The position numbers and the translations under genes are program-made. Positions 23,526-32,469 of a DNA stretch of 33,824 nucleotides are shown here, in pieces (the stretch's first letter is position 1; the number at the start of each line of letters is the position of its first letter). Source of the stretch: Anaerobiospirillum sp. (lineage in GTDB: Bacteria; Pseudomonadota; Gammaproteobacteria; Enterobacterales; Succinivibrionaceae); assembly GCA_029258325.1 (NCBI GenBank), contig JARHZF010000159.1, positions 1 to 33,824 on the forward strand, written 5' to 3'. The notes below the pieces were generated by a model. The model was not told the DNA's origin and ran no database searches. It was given only the letters and a program-made list of their open reading frames with translations.

Positions 23526-24149
23526 TTAAGATATTTTCTTTAGTATTTCCTCAAAGTATGGACCTAATATTACATAAGATCCTATAAAGGCTGCTATAAC
23601 AAGACCATAGCGAGATAGATAGTCTTTCTTTAAAAACTTAGGGTAGTAAATTTTAGTTTTATAAAGAAGAGCAGATGGAGTTATACCAAAAGCCATCAAA
23701 GAGAGCATAGACTTTATATTTAAATAAGATTTTAAACTACCAAATAAAGCAACATTATTAGCACCTTGATGATTTAGATTATTTAAAGGTATATTTGTGT
23801 GTAGGGCATTATTTATAGTATCAGCACTTTCAGGGGATAGGGCTAGTAGTATAAATAATAAAGAGAGGGCTGTTTTTAATATATACTTATAGGAAAAAAG
23901 AAGTACTAAAACTGCAAAAAGTAAGAGTGCAAGTCCAAGTGGTGGTATATCACTAAAATTATATCCTAGTATTTTAGTATCACTTAAAAGATAAGATATT
24001 TTAGTAAAAATAGTATTTATAACTTTACTAAAAATAGAGTTTTCAAAAAAAGTAGTATTTTGTAAATAGGCTATAACTATAGCAGCAATAGCTATAACAA
24101 ATAAATAGTGAACTTTAAATAAAGAGTCTTTTTTCTTACGTCTTGCCAT
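23526..24149 (-). CDS. Membrane protein of unknown function, 207 residues
   Basis: I do not recognise this family. The protein starts with a basic run (MARRKKKDSLFK) and then has hydrophobic segments at about 13-30, 69-87, 92-105, 148-163 and 181-197, so four or five membrane passes with the N-terminus probably inside by the positive-inside rule. A polar stretch rich in Asn (about 106-140) separates the two halves, and the C-terminus is basic again (LKKIS). A good ribosome binding site (AGGA, 8 nt before ATG) and a complete frame with flanking terminators support a real gene. It is set off from valS by the valS terminator. No motif suggests a function. Confidence 0.75.
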   Translation of the reverse strand: MARRKKKDSLFKVHYLFVIAIAAIVIAYLQNTTFFENSIFSKVINTIFTKISYLLSDTKILGYNFSDIPPLGLALLLFAVLVLLFSYKYILKTALSLLFILLALSPESADTINNALHTNIPLNNLNHQGANNVALFGSLKSYLNIKSMLSLMAFGITPSALLYKTKIYYPKFLKKDYLSRYGLVIAAFIGSYVILGPYFEEILKKIS

Positions 24150-24228
24150 AAATTCTATCCTAGAAATAGTTAAATGTTTTTTATTTAGACTTTTTAATTA
24201 ATTTAGCTTTATCTTTATTTTAAATAAA

Positions 24229-24252
24229 AAAGTGGGGATTTATCCCCACTTT
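24229..24252 (-). terminator. Terminator of valS
   Basis: GC-rich arms AAAGTGGGGA and TCCCCACTTT with a 4-nt loop, then TTTATTTAAAAT on the minus strand, 22 nt after the valS stop. The strongest stem in the window. Confidence 0.9.
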
Positions 24253-24273
24253 AAAAGACTTATCAAAATATAA

Positions 24274-27144
24274 CTACATCTTATTTAACTCATCTAATTG
24301 AGCTAAAATTTTCTCTTTTTGAGTTAGATTTAAGTTAAGTTGAGCTTTAGCTCCTTCAATAATATTAGCAGGTGCTTTTGACACAAATGCTTCATTATTA
24401 AGTTTAGACTCACAGCTCTTAATAGCACCCTCTAATTTATTTAACATATCGTTTAATCTCTTAATTTCATCATCTTTATTAATTAGATCTTTCATTAAGA
24501 TTAAAACTTCTGATGTATAAAGAGGTTTAGATGCACACATCTCAACTTTATCATCTGCATTTATAAAGGTAATTTCTGCAATATTAGCTAAAGCTTTTAG
24601 ATAAAGCATATTATCTTGAACACACTTAATCTCTTTATCACTTGCAGCACGTAAGATTACATTTACTAAAACAGATGGACCTACTTTCATTTCAGCACGT
24701 AAGTTTCTAACTGTAGTAATAAATTCTTTTATATAGTTAATATCAGATAAAGCATTTTCACAAATAGCATAATCAGAGCTTTCTGGATATTTTGCTGTGA
24801 TAATTGATTTATCTTGATTTAATCTATCTAATATTTTAGCTGTTTGTTGCCAAATAGTTTCTGTAATAAATGGAATTACAGGGTGAGCAAGTCTTAGTAC
24901 ACATTCAAGAACATCAACTAAGGTATAAGCTGTTGCATTCTTTTGTTTATCACTTAAGGTATCTGATTTTAAGATAGCCTTTGATAATTCTAGGTACCAA
25001 TCGCAATACTCATTCCAAATAAACTCATATAAAAGTGAAGCTACTTGGTCAAATCTATAAGAATTAATTGCATTTTGTACATTATCAATAGTCTTAGCTA
25101 AAGAAGATCTAATAAATAGGTCAGCTAGATTATAGTCGCTATCATTTGGTTTTGTAATTTGCATGTTTTCAACATTCATAAGAACAAAACGGCTAGCATT
25201 CCAAATCTTATTACAGAAGTTTCTATAGCCCTCAAGACGTTTCATATCCCAGTTAATATCACGACCATTTGAGGCAAGAGCACATAAGGTAAAGCGTAAA
25301 GCATCAGTACCGTGAGCTTCAATACCCTCTGGGAATTGTTTTCTTGTTCTATCTGCAATTTTCTTAGCAATTTGAGGTTGCATCATATTTGCAGTTCTCT
25401 TTTGTACTAAAGAGTCTGCATCAATGCCATCAATCATATCTAAAGGATCTAAAACATTACCTTTAGATTTTGACATCTTTTGACCTTCTTCATCACGAAT
25501 AAGACCTGTTACATACACTGTATTAAAAGGAATTTGTGGGCTACCATCTTCATTTTTCATAAAGTGCATGGTCATCATAATCATGCGAGCTACCCAGAAG
25601 AAGATAATATCAAAACCTGTTACTAAAACAGATGTAGGGTGGAATGTTTGTAAATCTTTAGTATTATCAGGCCAGCCTAAGGTTGAGAAAGTCCATAAAG
25701 CTGATGAGAACCATGTATCTAATACATCTTCATCTTGATGTAATTCTAAAGAAGCATCAATCTTGTATTTGCTACGAACTTCATCTTCATTACGAGCAAC
25801 GTAAACATTACCATTATTATCATACCAAGCAGGAATTCTATGACCCCACCAAAGTTGACGTGAGATACACCAATCTTGTAGATCACGCATCCAAGAGTAG
25901 TACATATTAGTGTATTGTTGAGGTACAAATTTAATTCTGCCATCTTCAACAGCTTCAAGAGCAGGTTTACCTAAAACAGATGCACGTACATACCATTGAT
26001 CAGTAAGTAGAGGTTCAATAGGAACACCACCTCTATCACCAAAAGGTTGAGATAAAGTATGATCTTCAATTTTCTCTAAAAGACCATTTGCCTTTAAGTC
26101 CTCTACAATCTTATCACGAGCTACAAATCTATCTAAGCCTCTATAAGCTTCAGGGATAAAGCCAGAGATTTCAGATGAGCTTTCACCATTAAAGTCAAAA
26201 ACATCACCTTCATCTTTAATGCAAGCATCTTCTGTCATGATATTAATCATGCAAAGTTTATTTCTTTTACCTACAGCATAGTCATTAAAGTCATGAGCTG
26301 GAGTAATCTTAACGCAGCCTGTACCTGTCTCCATATCAGCATGAGGATCGGCAATAACTTTAATCTTACGACCTACAAGAGGTAGGATTAGATCTTTACC
26401 AATTAAATCATTAAAGCGTGTATCTTCAGGATTTACAGCAACAGCTGTATCACCTAAAAGAGTTTCAGGACGTGTAGTACCAACTAAGAGGTAATCAAGA
26501 CCATCTTTAGTCTTAATACCATCTGCAAGTTTATACTTAATGTACCACATGCTACCTTTAACTTCTTTATTTTCAACTTCAAGATCTGAAATTGCAGTAC
26601 GAAGTTTAGGATCCCAATTTACTAATCTTTTACCACGATAAATTAAATCTTCATCATAAAGGCGTACAAAAACTTCTAAAACAGCTTTTGATAGACCTTC
26701 ATCCATAGTAAAGCGTTCACGAGACCAATCTACAGAAGTACCTAAACGTCTCATTTGACGTGTAATAGTACCACCTGATTCTTCTTTCCACTTCCAAATT
26801 CTGTCAATAAAAGCTTCACGACCTAGATCATCTTTCTTTAATTGCTCTTCATTTTGTAGTTTTCTTTCAACTACCATTTGAGTTGCTATACCAGCGTGGT
26901 CTGTACCGCATTGCCAAAGGGTATTATCGCCTTTCATTCTATGATAGCGAATTAAGCTATCCATAATAGTTTGTTGGAAAGCGTGACCCATGTGAAGAGA
27001 GCCTGTAATATTAGGAGGAGGAAGAGCTATTGAGAAAGCTTTAGCACTTTCATTTCCATTTGGTTTAAAGAAACCTTGTTCTTCCCATGTTTTATAAATT
27101 TCATTTTCAAAATTTTCAGGTTGATAAGTCTTATCCATTTCCAT
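24274..27144 (-). CDS. valS: Valyl-tRNA synthetase
   Basis: Charges tRNA-Val in the cytoplasm. 956 residues, normal for a class Ia ValRS. The ATP-binding signatures are in place: HMGH at 51-54 in [15 protein letters not shown], and KMSKSKGN starting at 556. [19 protein letters not shown] belongs to the CP1 editing domain, followed by [17 protein letters not shown] of the catalytic core, a tRNA-binding helical domain and a C-terminal coiled coil (about 885-956, e.g. [19 protein letters not shown]) typical of ValRS. Two ATGs are close, 27144 and 27138. AAAGG fits the first better, while E. coli (MEKTYNP) fits the second; I keep 27144. Divergent from mltG across 174 nt. Confidence 0.97.
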   Translation of the reverse strand: MEMDKTYQPENFENEIYKTWEEQGFFKPNGNESAKAFSIALPPPNITGSLHMGHAFQQTIMDSLIRYHRMKGDNTLWQCGTDHAGIATQMVVERKLQNEEQLKKDDLGREAFIDRIWKWKEESGGTITRQMRRLGTSVDWSRERFTMDEGLSKAVLEVFVRLYDEDLIYRGKRLVNWDPKLRTAISDLEVENKEVKGSMWYIKYKLADGIKTKDGLDYLLVGTTRPETLLGDTAVAVNPEDTRFNDLIGKDLILPLVGRKIKVIADPHADMETGTGCVKITPAHDFNDYAVGKRNKLCMINIMTEDACIKDEGDVFDFNGESSSEISGFIPEAYRGLDRFVARDKIVEDLKANGLLEKIEDHTLSQPFGDRGGVPIEPLLTDQWYVRASVLGKPALEAVEDGRIKFVPQQYTNMYYSWMRDLQDWCISRQLWWGHRIPAWYDNNGNVYVARNEDEVRSKYKIDASLELHQDEDVLDTWFSSALWTFSTLGWPDNTKDLQTFHPTSVLVTGFDIIFFWVARMIMMTMHFMKNEDGSPQIPFNTVYVTGLIRDEEGQKMSKSKGNVLDPLDMIDGIDADSLVQKRTANMMQPQIAKKIADRTRKQFPEGIEAHGTDALRFTLCALASNGRDINWDMKRLEGYRNFCNKIWNASRFVLMNVENMQITKPNDSDYNLADLFIRSSLAKTIDNVQNAINSYRFDQVASLLYEFIWNEYCDWYLELSKAILKSDTLSDKQKNATAYTLVDVLECVLRLAHPVIPFITETIWQQTAKILDRLNQDKSIITAKYPESSDYAICENALSDINYIKEFITTVRNLRAEMKVGPSVLVNVILRAASDKEIKCVQDNMLYLKALANIAEITFINADDKVEMCASKPLYTSEVLILMKDLINKDDEIKRLNDMLNKLEGAIKSCESKLNNEAFVSKAPANIIEGAKAQLNLNLTQKEKILAQLDELNKM

Positions 27145-27318
27145 AATAGCTAATGCCTTTATTTAAAAAGAATTGTTTTAAGTTTTATATTTTATCTTTT
27201 AAATATATATATGTCATGTAAAAAATATCTTTTTCTCTTAACTCTTTTAATATTAAGTAAACATTCATATAATTAAATTACATTTAAATAAAGATATTAC
27301 TTAAAAGTGAGCTTATAT

Positions 27319-28407
27319 ATGAAGCTATTTAACAAGATCTTTTTAGTTTTATTAATGTTTTTAGGTATATGTATAGCATTTTTAGCTTATGTATATTCAA
27401 ATGTATCTGATATTGATAAAACTTATATAAAAAAGCATGAGCAAAATTATGTTTTAAAAGCAGGAGATGGTGTATCTACTGTAGTGCATAATTTATTATC
27501 AGATACTTATCCATCATATGTGCAAAAGCTTTGGATATATTTAAATAAAGGTAAATTTAATAATATTCAAAAAGGTGAATATGTCATAGATGGTAAAAAG
27601 ACATTATCTGATATATTAAATGATATGCAAGAGGGACGTGTTTATGTACCACCTCAACTTTATGTCAATATATCAGAGGGTATGCAATATGATCTTATTT
27701 TAAAAAGATTAGCAAATAACAAAGAAGTTTATAATGATTTACATCTTATAGATAAAGACAAGAAAGTTTTTATAAAAAATACTTTAAAAGATGAAGCTTT
27801 AATTAATGCCCTAGGTGGTTTACATGATAGTTTAGAGGGTTTACTTTTAGCTGACACCTATGCTTTAAATAATAAAAAAGAAGCATCTTATATTATTAAA
27901 AAGTCACTTTATGAAATGGCTTTATATATGCAAAAGATGTGGCCATATAGAGATGATAGTATAACTTTAAAAAGTCCATATGAAGCTTTAATCTTAGCAT
28001 CTTTAGTTGAAAAGGAAAGTTCACGTTCAGATGAAAGGGCTATGATTGCAGGTGTATTTTATAATAGATTAAATAAAAATATGCGTTTGCAAACCGATCC
28101 TGCTGTTATGTATGGAATTTCACCTTTATTTAGAGGACCACTTCGTGTCTCTCAATTAAAGAAGGATACACCATATAATACCTATAAGAGAGCAGGACTA
28201 CCACCAACCCCTATAGCTATGCCATCACGTGAGACTATTGAGGCTGTTTTACATCCTGTTCATACAGATGCAATTTATTTTGTAGCAAAAGGACCAGATC
28301 CAAAAGATGGACATCATTTTTCAGCTACACTTAAAGAGCATACAGAAGCTGTAGCTAAGTATAGACAAGCTGTACGTGAGTATAAAGAAAGAGAAAATAT
28401 AAAATAA
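27319..28407 (+). CDS. mltG: Endolytic murein transglycosylase MltG (YceG-like)
   Basis: Inner-membrane lytic transglycosylase that cuts nascent glycan strands and helps set their length. One N-terminal membrane segment (about 6-26) is followed by a LysM-like region (YVLKAGDGVSTVVHNLL) and the YceG domain. The catalytic block is SLVEKESSRSDERAMIAGVF and MRLQTDPAVMYGI, with the active Glu in EKE. YNTYKRAGLPPTPIAMPS and FVAKGPDPKDGHHFSATLKEH close the domain. The frame is open from a GTG at 27307, but I start at the ATG at 27319 (362 residues): GTGAG lies 9 nt before it and the GTG has no binding site. Followed by tmk and holB as in E. coli, though a terminator and a dispersed element separate mltG from tmk here. 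Confidence 0.95.
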   Translation: MKLFNKIFLVLLMFLGICIAFLAYVYSNVSDIDKTYIKKHEQNYVLKAGDGVSTVVHNLLSDTYPSYVQKLWIYLNKGKFNNIQKGEYVIDGKKTLSDILNDMQEGRVYVPPQLYVNISEGMQYDLILKRLANNKEVYNDLHLIDKDKKVFIKNTLKDEALINALGGLHDSLEGLLLADTYALNNKKEASYIIKKSLYEMALYMQKMWPYRDDSITLKSPYEALILASLVEKESSRSDERAMIAGVFYNRLNKNMRLQTDPAVMYGISPLFRGPLRVSQLKKDTPYNTYKRAGLPPTPIAMPSRETIEAVLHPVHTDAIYFVAKGPDPKDGHHFSATLKEHTEAVAKYRQAVREYKERENIK

Positions 28408-28416
28408 AAATTGTTT

Positions 28417-28491
28417 ATGTGAGATTTATGTTGTTTCTATGCGAGATAGCACTATGTTATTTTAAGTAACAATGCAAAAAGCAAAAGTACT
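28417..28491 (+). repeat. 75-nt dispersed element, copy B
   Basis: 75 nt, starting ATGTGAGATTTATGTTG and ending CAAAAGTACT. Differs from copy A at only about seven positions, including GCG for ATA after the shared first 24 bases. It begins 9 nt after the mltG stop and lies upstream of a strong terminator, so it would form the 3' end of the mltG mRNA. Confidence 0.7.
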
Positions 28492-28519
28492 ATAAAAATC
28501 TATAATCTTCTTTAAAGAT

Positions 28520-28553
28520 AAAAGCTCTATAAGATAGGGCTTTTATTTTTTTT
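28520..28553 (+). terminator. Terminator after mltG
   Basis: Arms AAAAGCTCTAT and ATAGGGCTTTT (one T-G wobble), loop AAG, followed by a long T-run to 28553. Acts on the plus strand, ending mltG or a small RNA that includes copy B. Confidence 0.85.
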
Positions 28554-28560
28554 AAAGTGA

Positions 28561-28593
28561 TTTTAAAATAAATAAGTTTTATTTATTTTAAAA
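28561..28593. repeat. AT-only palindrome before tmk
   Basis: Perfect 15-bp arms TTTTAAAATAAATAA and TTATTTATTTTAAAA with a 3-nt loop GTT. Its right arm ends 1-2 nt from the tmk ribosome binding site (AAGAGA). As RNA it would be a hairpin beside the start; as DNA it could extrude or bind a protein. It is not followed by a T-run. Confidence 0.45.
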
Positions 28594-28605
28594 AAGAGAA
28601 TATTC

Positions 28606-29226
28606 ATGGCTTCATTATTTATAACATTAGAGGGTACAGAGGGGGCTGGCAAGTCTACTTTAGTTCCTATTATAAAAGAGTATTTAGAGAGTAAAGGTCG
28701 CAAAGTTCTAACTTTAAGAGAGCCAGGTGGTAGTGAAATTTGTGAGCAAATTAGAGAGATTTTAGTCTCTGTAAATGACAATGAAAAGTTATGTGATACT
28801 GCAGAATTATTATTAATGTATGCAAGTCGTGCTCAACTTGTAGAAAACTTTATAAAACCAAAACTAAAAGAGGGTTTTGATATTATTTGTGATAGACACG
28901 ATCTCTCATCTATAGCATATCAAGGTGGAGGTCGAGGTATATCTATGGATAAGATTAATAAAGTACGTGAAGTTTCTATAGGAGATTTTAGACCTGATCT
29001 TACTTTACTTTTAGATATAGATTTAGATATAGGCATAGAAAGAGCTAAAGCACGTGGCAAATTAGATAGATTTGAAAGAGAGGCACAAGATTTCTTTTTA
29101 CGTGTTAAAAATGCCTATTTAGATTATGCTAAAAAGCATACAGATTTAGTGCATATTATAGATGCAAAGCAAGATCTAGAAACTGTAAAAGCTAATGTTT
29201 TAAAAGTACTAGAGGAAAAACTGTAA
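28606..29226 (+). CDS. tmk: Thymidylate kinase
   Basis: Phosphorylates dTMP to dTDP in the cytoplasm, an essential step of dTTP supply. 206 residues, usual length. P-loop GTEGAGKST at 10-18 (E. coli-type), then REPGGSEICEQIR from 39 (dTMP-binding region), DRHDLSSIAYQGGGRGIS from 96 (DRY/DRH motif and substrate loop) and the LID arginines in RAKARGKLDRFERE. The ATG is preceded by AAGAGA. Its stop overlaps the holB start by one base (TAATG), so the two are translationally coupled, the same pair order as in E. coli. Confidence 0.97.
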   Translation: MASLFITLEGTEGAGKSTLVPIIKEYLESKGRKVLTLREPGGSEICEQIREILVSVNDNEKLCDTAELLLMYASRAQLVENFIKPKLKEGFDIICDRHDLSSIAYQGGGRGISMDKINKVREVSIGDFRPDLTLLLDIDLDIGIERAKARGKLDRFEREAQDFFLRVKNAYLDYAKKHTDLVHIIDAKQDLETVKANVLKVLEEKL

Positions 29227-30272
29227 TGCAATTACCTTGGCTTGCACAAGCATACAATCAATTTAAAGATTCATATTTAAATAATAAGATGTCATCTTCT
29301 CTTATTATTGAAGGAACTTATGGTAAAGGTGCCTATCATTTAGTACATGATATAGTAAAACTATATATGTGTAGTAATGCAAATGAAAATGGACCTTGTA
29401 ATAAGTGCAAGTCATGTCAGCTTATAAATGAAGGCTCACATCTTGATGTTGAGATTATTTTATCTACAAAAACACAAGATGAAAGTGCTATTACTAATAA
29501 TTTAAATGTACTTTATGAGCAAAATGAATTAGGTACTGTACGTATTGATAATTTACGTAATATTTCATCTTTTTTGCATGAATCTTCTGTTATCAATGAC
29601 AAAAAAGTTGTTATTGTTCAAAATGCACATTTGATGAAAGAGCAAGGTGCAAATAGTATTTTAAAAACTTTTGAAGAACCACCTTTAAATCGTCTTATTA
29701 TTTTAGTTACTAAATCATTTTCTCTTTTGCTTCCTACTATATTATCAAGAGCTGTAAAATTATCTATAGAAAATATTTCTCTAGATTTAGCAAAAGATTA
29801 TCTATATCAAAATAATGTAAAAAAAGAGGATATAGATATAGCTTTAGCTCTATCTTTTAATGCACCTTTGCAAGCTTTAAATCTATCACGTGATATAATC
29901 ACAGTAGATAAGCAAGATTATACTTTTGTTGAAATAGTAAAAAATGTTTTAAATTTATTTTTACTTTATTTAAAGACACAAGATGAAAGTGTAATTGATT
30001 TTATATCTAAGCTTGCATTTGATAAAAGAATGCTTATTTTGCATGAAATTGTTCTTGAAATTTTAAAGTTAAAAGCACGTGTAGATGCAAGTAATTTAGC
30101 TTTAATTTCCAATATAAAAGAAAGTGAACTCTTTTTAAAACAAAATTTAAAAATGAGATCATTATTTAATGCTCATAAATTTTTATTAGATTTAGAGATA
30201 GCAGAGAAAAATATACCATCTCAAGCATCTAAAGCTAATTTAAGAGAGTTTTTTAGAATTTTAAAGATATAG
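29226..30272 (+). CDS. holB: DNA polymerase III delta prime subunit
   Basis: Clamp-loader subunit that helps load the beta clamp. 348 residues (E. coli 334). The start LPWLAQAYNQFKDSYLNNK lines up with E. coli HolB. The zinc-binding cysteines are Cys49, Cys58, Cys61 and Cys64 (GPCNKCKSCQL), followed by GSHLDVEII as in the family. The Walker A place (EGTYGKGAYHL) lacks GK[ST], as expected: delta prime does not bind ATP. The sensor region reads LKTFEEPPLNRLIILVT and TILSRAVKL, with Arg at the arginine-finger position; the usual SRC is SRA here. One-base overlap with tmk upstream and 9 nt to lptF downstream. Confidence 0.94.
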   Translation: MQLPWLAQAYNQFKDSYLNNKMSSSLIIEGTYGKGAYHLVHDIVKLYMCSNANENGPCNKCKSCQLINEGSHLDVEIILSTKTQDESAITNNLNVLYEQNELGTVRIDNLRNISSFLHESSVINDKKVVIVQNAHLMKEQGANSILKTFEEPPLNRLIILVTKSFSLLLPTILSRAVKLSIENISLDLAKDYLYQNNVKKEDIDIALALSFNAPLQALNLSRDIITVDKQDYTFVEIVKNVLNLFLLYLKTQDESVIDFISKLAFDKRMLILHEIVLEILKLKARVDASNLALISNIKESELFLKQNLKMRSLFNAHKFLLDLEIAEKNIPSQASKANLREFFRILKI

Positions 30273-30281
30273 GTTTATATT

Positions 30282-31373
30282 GTGATTTTTTATAAATACA
30301 TATTTAAAGAAGTAGTTAAAACTGAAATAGTTGTCACTTTAATTCTATTTATTGTGTTTTTTTCACAATCTTTAATTAAATTTATATCTCATGGTATTAT
30401 AGGTGAATTGCCAGCACATATAGTATTAGAGCTTGCTTTATATTCAGTACCTAAAATATCTACTATTTTAATTCCTTTATCTTTTTTTATATCAATACTT
30501 CTAACCTTAGGTCGTATTTGTTCAGACTCTGAGATGGTTGTACTTAGATCTATTGGTGTATCACCATCAAAGATTATGTACATAATGTTAGTTGTAGCTA
30601 CAATGACAGCTTTATTTTGTGCCTATATAGTTTTATATATAAGTCCTAAAGCTCTAAAAGCACAAAGTGATTTAATGCAAGAGGCAAAAACTAATATTAC
30701 TTTTTTACCTATTGAGTCAGGACGTTTTGTAAACTTTAGTAATAGATTTGATATTTATATTGAAGAAGTTAGTAGTGATAATAAAGAGAAGAAGATTTCA
30801 AAAGTTTATGTAATGCAAGATACATTCTCTAAAAATAGTTCTTTAATTATTGCAAAAGAAGGTTATTTAAAATCTGATGAAAAGGGTGTGGTGTGGCTTT
30901 ATTTAAATGATGGTGAGCGTTATGAAGGACCTCTTTTTGATGGTACTTATAGAGAGGCTGGATTTAAAGAGTTTAGAGCACCTATTATGAGTACAAGTAA
31001 AATAGATGATGATTCGGATATAGCTACATTATCAACACTTGAACTTTTAAAGAGCAATAATCTTGAGGCACAGGCATTAGCACAATGGCGTATTGCTCCT
31101 ATTTTTGCTATTTTTATCCTAACCTTTATTGCTGTACCTTTATCTATGGTAAATCCAAGACAAGGTAGATTTGCAAAACTTTTACCTGCAATTTCTCTTT
31201 TTGCTTCATATTATATGTTATTAATTTCCATTAATAATTTACTAAATAGAGCAGCATTCCCTCTTTATCCAGGTCTTTATATTGTTCCTTTATTATTTGC
31301 TCTATGTGTAGCAATACCTTTGAACTTACCTAAAAAATATGTTCATAAATTAAGCAGAAATAAAAAGAGGTAG
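30282..31373 (+). CDS. lptF: LPS export ABC transporter permease LptF
   Basis: Inner-membrane permease of the LptB2FG complex that lifts lipopolysaccharide out of the inner membrane. 363 residues, YjgP/YjgQ family: three N-terminal membrane segments (about 12-33, 52-78, 98-121), a periplasmic beta-jellyroll-like region (about 130-265) and three more segments (about 272-345). The cytoplasmic coupling helix SDSEMVVLRSIGVSPSKI (81-98) is the family hallmark. Start is GTG at 30282, preceded by AGG; MIFYKYIFKEVVKTEIVVTL aligns with the E. coli LptF start. It sits 9 nt after holB and 2 nt before lptG, an arrangement unlike E. coli, where lptFG is beside pepA. Confidence 0.94.
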   Translation: MIFYKYIFKEVVKTEIVVTLILFIVFFSQSLIKFISHGIIGELPAHIVLELALYSVPKISTILIPLSFFISILLTLGRICSDSEMVVLRSIGVSPSKIMYIMLVVATMTALFCAYIVLYISPKALKAQSDLMQEAKTNITFLPIESGRFVNFSNRFDIYIEEVSSDNKEKKISKVYVMQDTFSKNSSLIIAKEGYLKSDEKGVVWLYLNDGERYEGPLFDGTYREAGFKEFRAPIMSTSKIDDDSDIATLSTLELLKSNNLEAQALAQWRIAPIFAIFILTFIAVPLSMVNPRQGRFAKLLPAISLFASYYMLLISINNLLNRAAFPLYPGLYIVPLLFALCVAIPLNLPKKYVHKLSRNKKR

Positions 31374-31375
31374 TC

Positions 31376-32437
31376 ATGGTTAATATCTTTGAAAAATATT
31401 TAGGTAAGCATGTTCTTTTATCTGTTTTTTTGGTTGCTTTTGTTTTAACCCTTTTATCCTTGCTTGTTGCTTTTATTGATAAGACAAGACATATAGGTAC
31501 AGGTGAGGTAGATTTTTTATTACTACTTGAATATATATTGCTACAAATACCAACTTATTTTGTACTTTTCTTTCCTGTATCTGTACTTTTAGGTGGTATT
31601 TTAGTTTTAGGTAATTTTGCAAAAACTTCAGAACTTGTTGTACTACAAAGTTTTGGTTTTTCACGTCAAGGTATTATCTTTGCCTCTTTAAAAGTATTAC
31701 TTCCATTTATTATTATTGTCTTGCTTATAGGTGAATTTGTAGCTCCAAAGCTTTCTGCTTATGCTGAAAATACACTAAACTATGCTAGATCAAATGGTGC
31801 TGTTGTCTTTACTAAATCAGGCGTATGGTTAAGAGAGGGACAGAGTTTTATTGGTATTAAGATAGTTTACTCTGATAACTCTTTAAATGACATTGTAAAA
31901 TATGATGTACATGATGGTAAGTTAAAGCGTATCTCAAATGCTAAAAGAGGTGTTTATAAAAATGGTCAATGGAGAATGTATGAAGTAAAACATACACTTT
32001 TTTCTGATGATCGTATTTTTATTGAGCATTCAGATGAGGAGATTTGGAATTTATCTTTAAATCCAGAAAGAGTTGAAATGGTATCTATTGATAAATTCTC
32101 TTTAAATATCACAGCTCTTTTAGACTACATTAGATATTTAGAGGAAAATAATCAAGACGCATCATCTTATAGGCTTAAGGTTTATTTAAAACTTATATCT
32201 CCTATTACTATTGTAACTATGTTATTGCTAGCAGCCTCAACTGTTTTTGGTTCTTTACGTACTGTAAGTATGGGTGCACGTGTAGTTACAGGTATAGGTA
32301 TAGGATTTTCTTTTTATTTATTAAATGAAATGGGATCTGTTTTTGCTCTAGCTTTTGGTGTTCCTGCAATTATTTCTGCAACAGTTCCTACTTTGTTATT
32401 TTTAACTTTATCAATATATATTCTTAAAAAGCATTAG
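31376..32437 (+). CDS. lptG: LPS export ABC transporter permease LptG
   Basis: Second permease of LptB2FG, paralog of LptF, 353 residues with the same layout: membrane segments about 13-33, 49-77 and 97-120, a periplasmic domain (about 125-260) and three C-terminal segments. The coupling helix is TSELVVLQSFGFSRQGI (about 83-99). GVWLREGQSFIGI opens the periplasmic part and TVSMGARVVTGIGIGFSFY belongs to the C-terminal membrane part, both typical of LptG. AGAGG is 6 nt before the ATG. LptG follows LptF by 2 nt, as usual. LptA, LptB and LptC are not in the window. Confidence 0.94.
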   Translation: MVNIFEKYLGKHVLLSVFLVAFVLTLLSLLVAFIDKTRHIGTGEVDFLLLLEYILLQIPTYFVLFFPVSVLLGGILVLGNFAKTSELVVLQSFGFSRQGIIFASLKVLLPFIIIVLLIGEFVAPKLSAYAENTLNYARSNGAVVFTKSGVWLREGQSFIGIKIVYSDNSLNDIVKYDVHDGKLKRISNAKRGVYKNGQWRMYEVKHTLFSDDRIFIEHSDEEIWNLSLNPERVEMVSIDKFSLNITALLDYIRYLEENNQDASSYRLKVYLKLISPITIVTMLLLAASTVFGSLRTVSMGARVVTGIGIGFSFYLLNEMGSVFALAFGVPAIISATVPTLLFLTLSIYILKKH

Positions 32438-32469
32438 GATATTTAGATAGTAAATAAAGGATTTTAAAA

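Larger units (their letters stand above)
28408..28605. other. mltG-tmk intergenic region
   Basis: 198 bases with three structures in a row: dispersed element copy B (28417-28491), a terminator (28520-28553) and an AT-only palindrome (28561-28593) touching the tmk ribosome binding site. No clear promoter for the tmk-holB-lptFG unit is visible after the terminator, so either readthrough or an undetected promoter drives it. Confidence 0.55.

Noticed and set aside
27200..27270. Weak resemblance to the dispersed element upstream of mltG
   Set aside because: Only CATGTAA and TTAAGTAA-like words match; not distinguishable from background.
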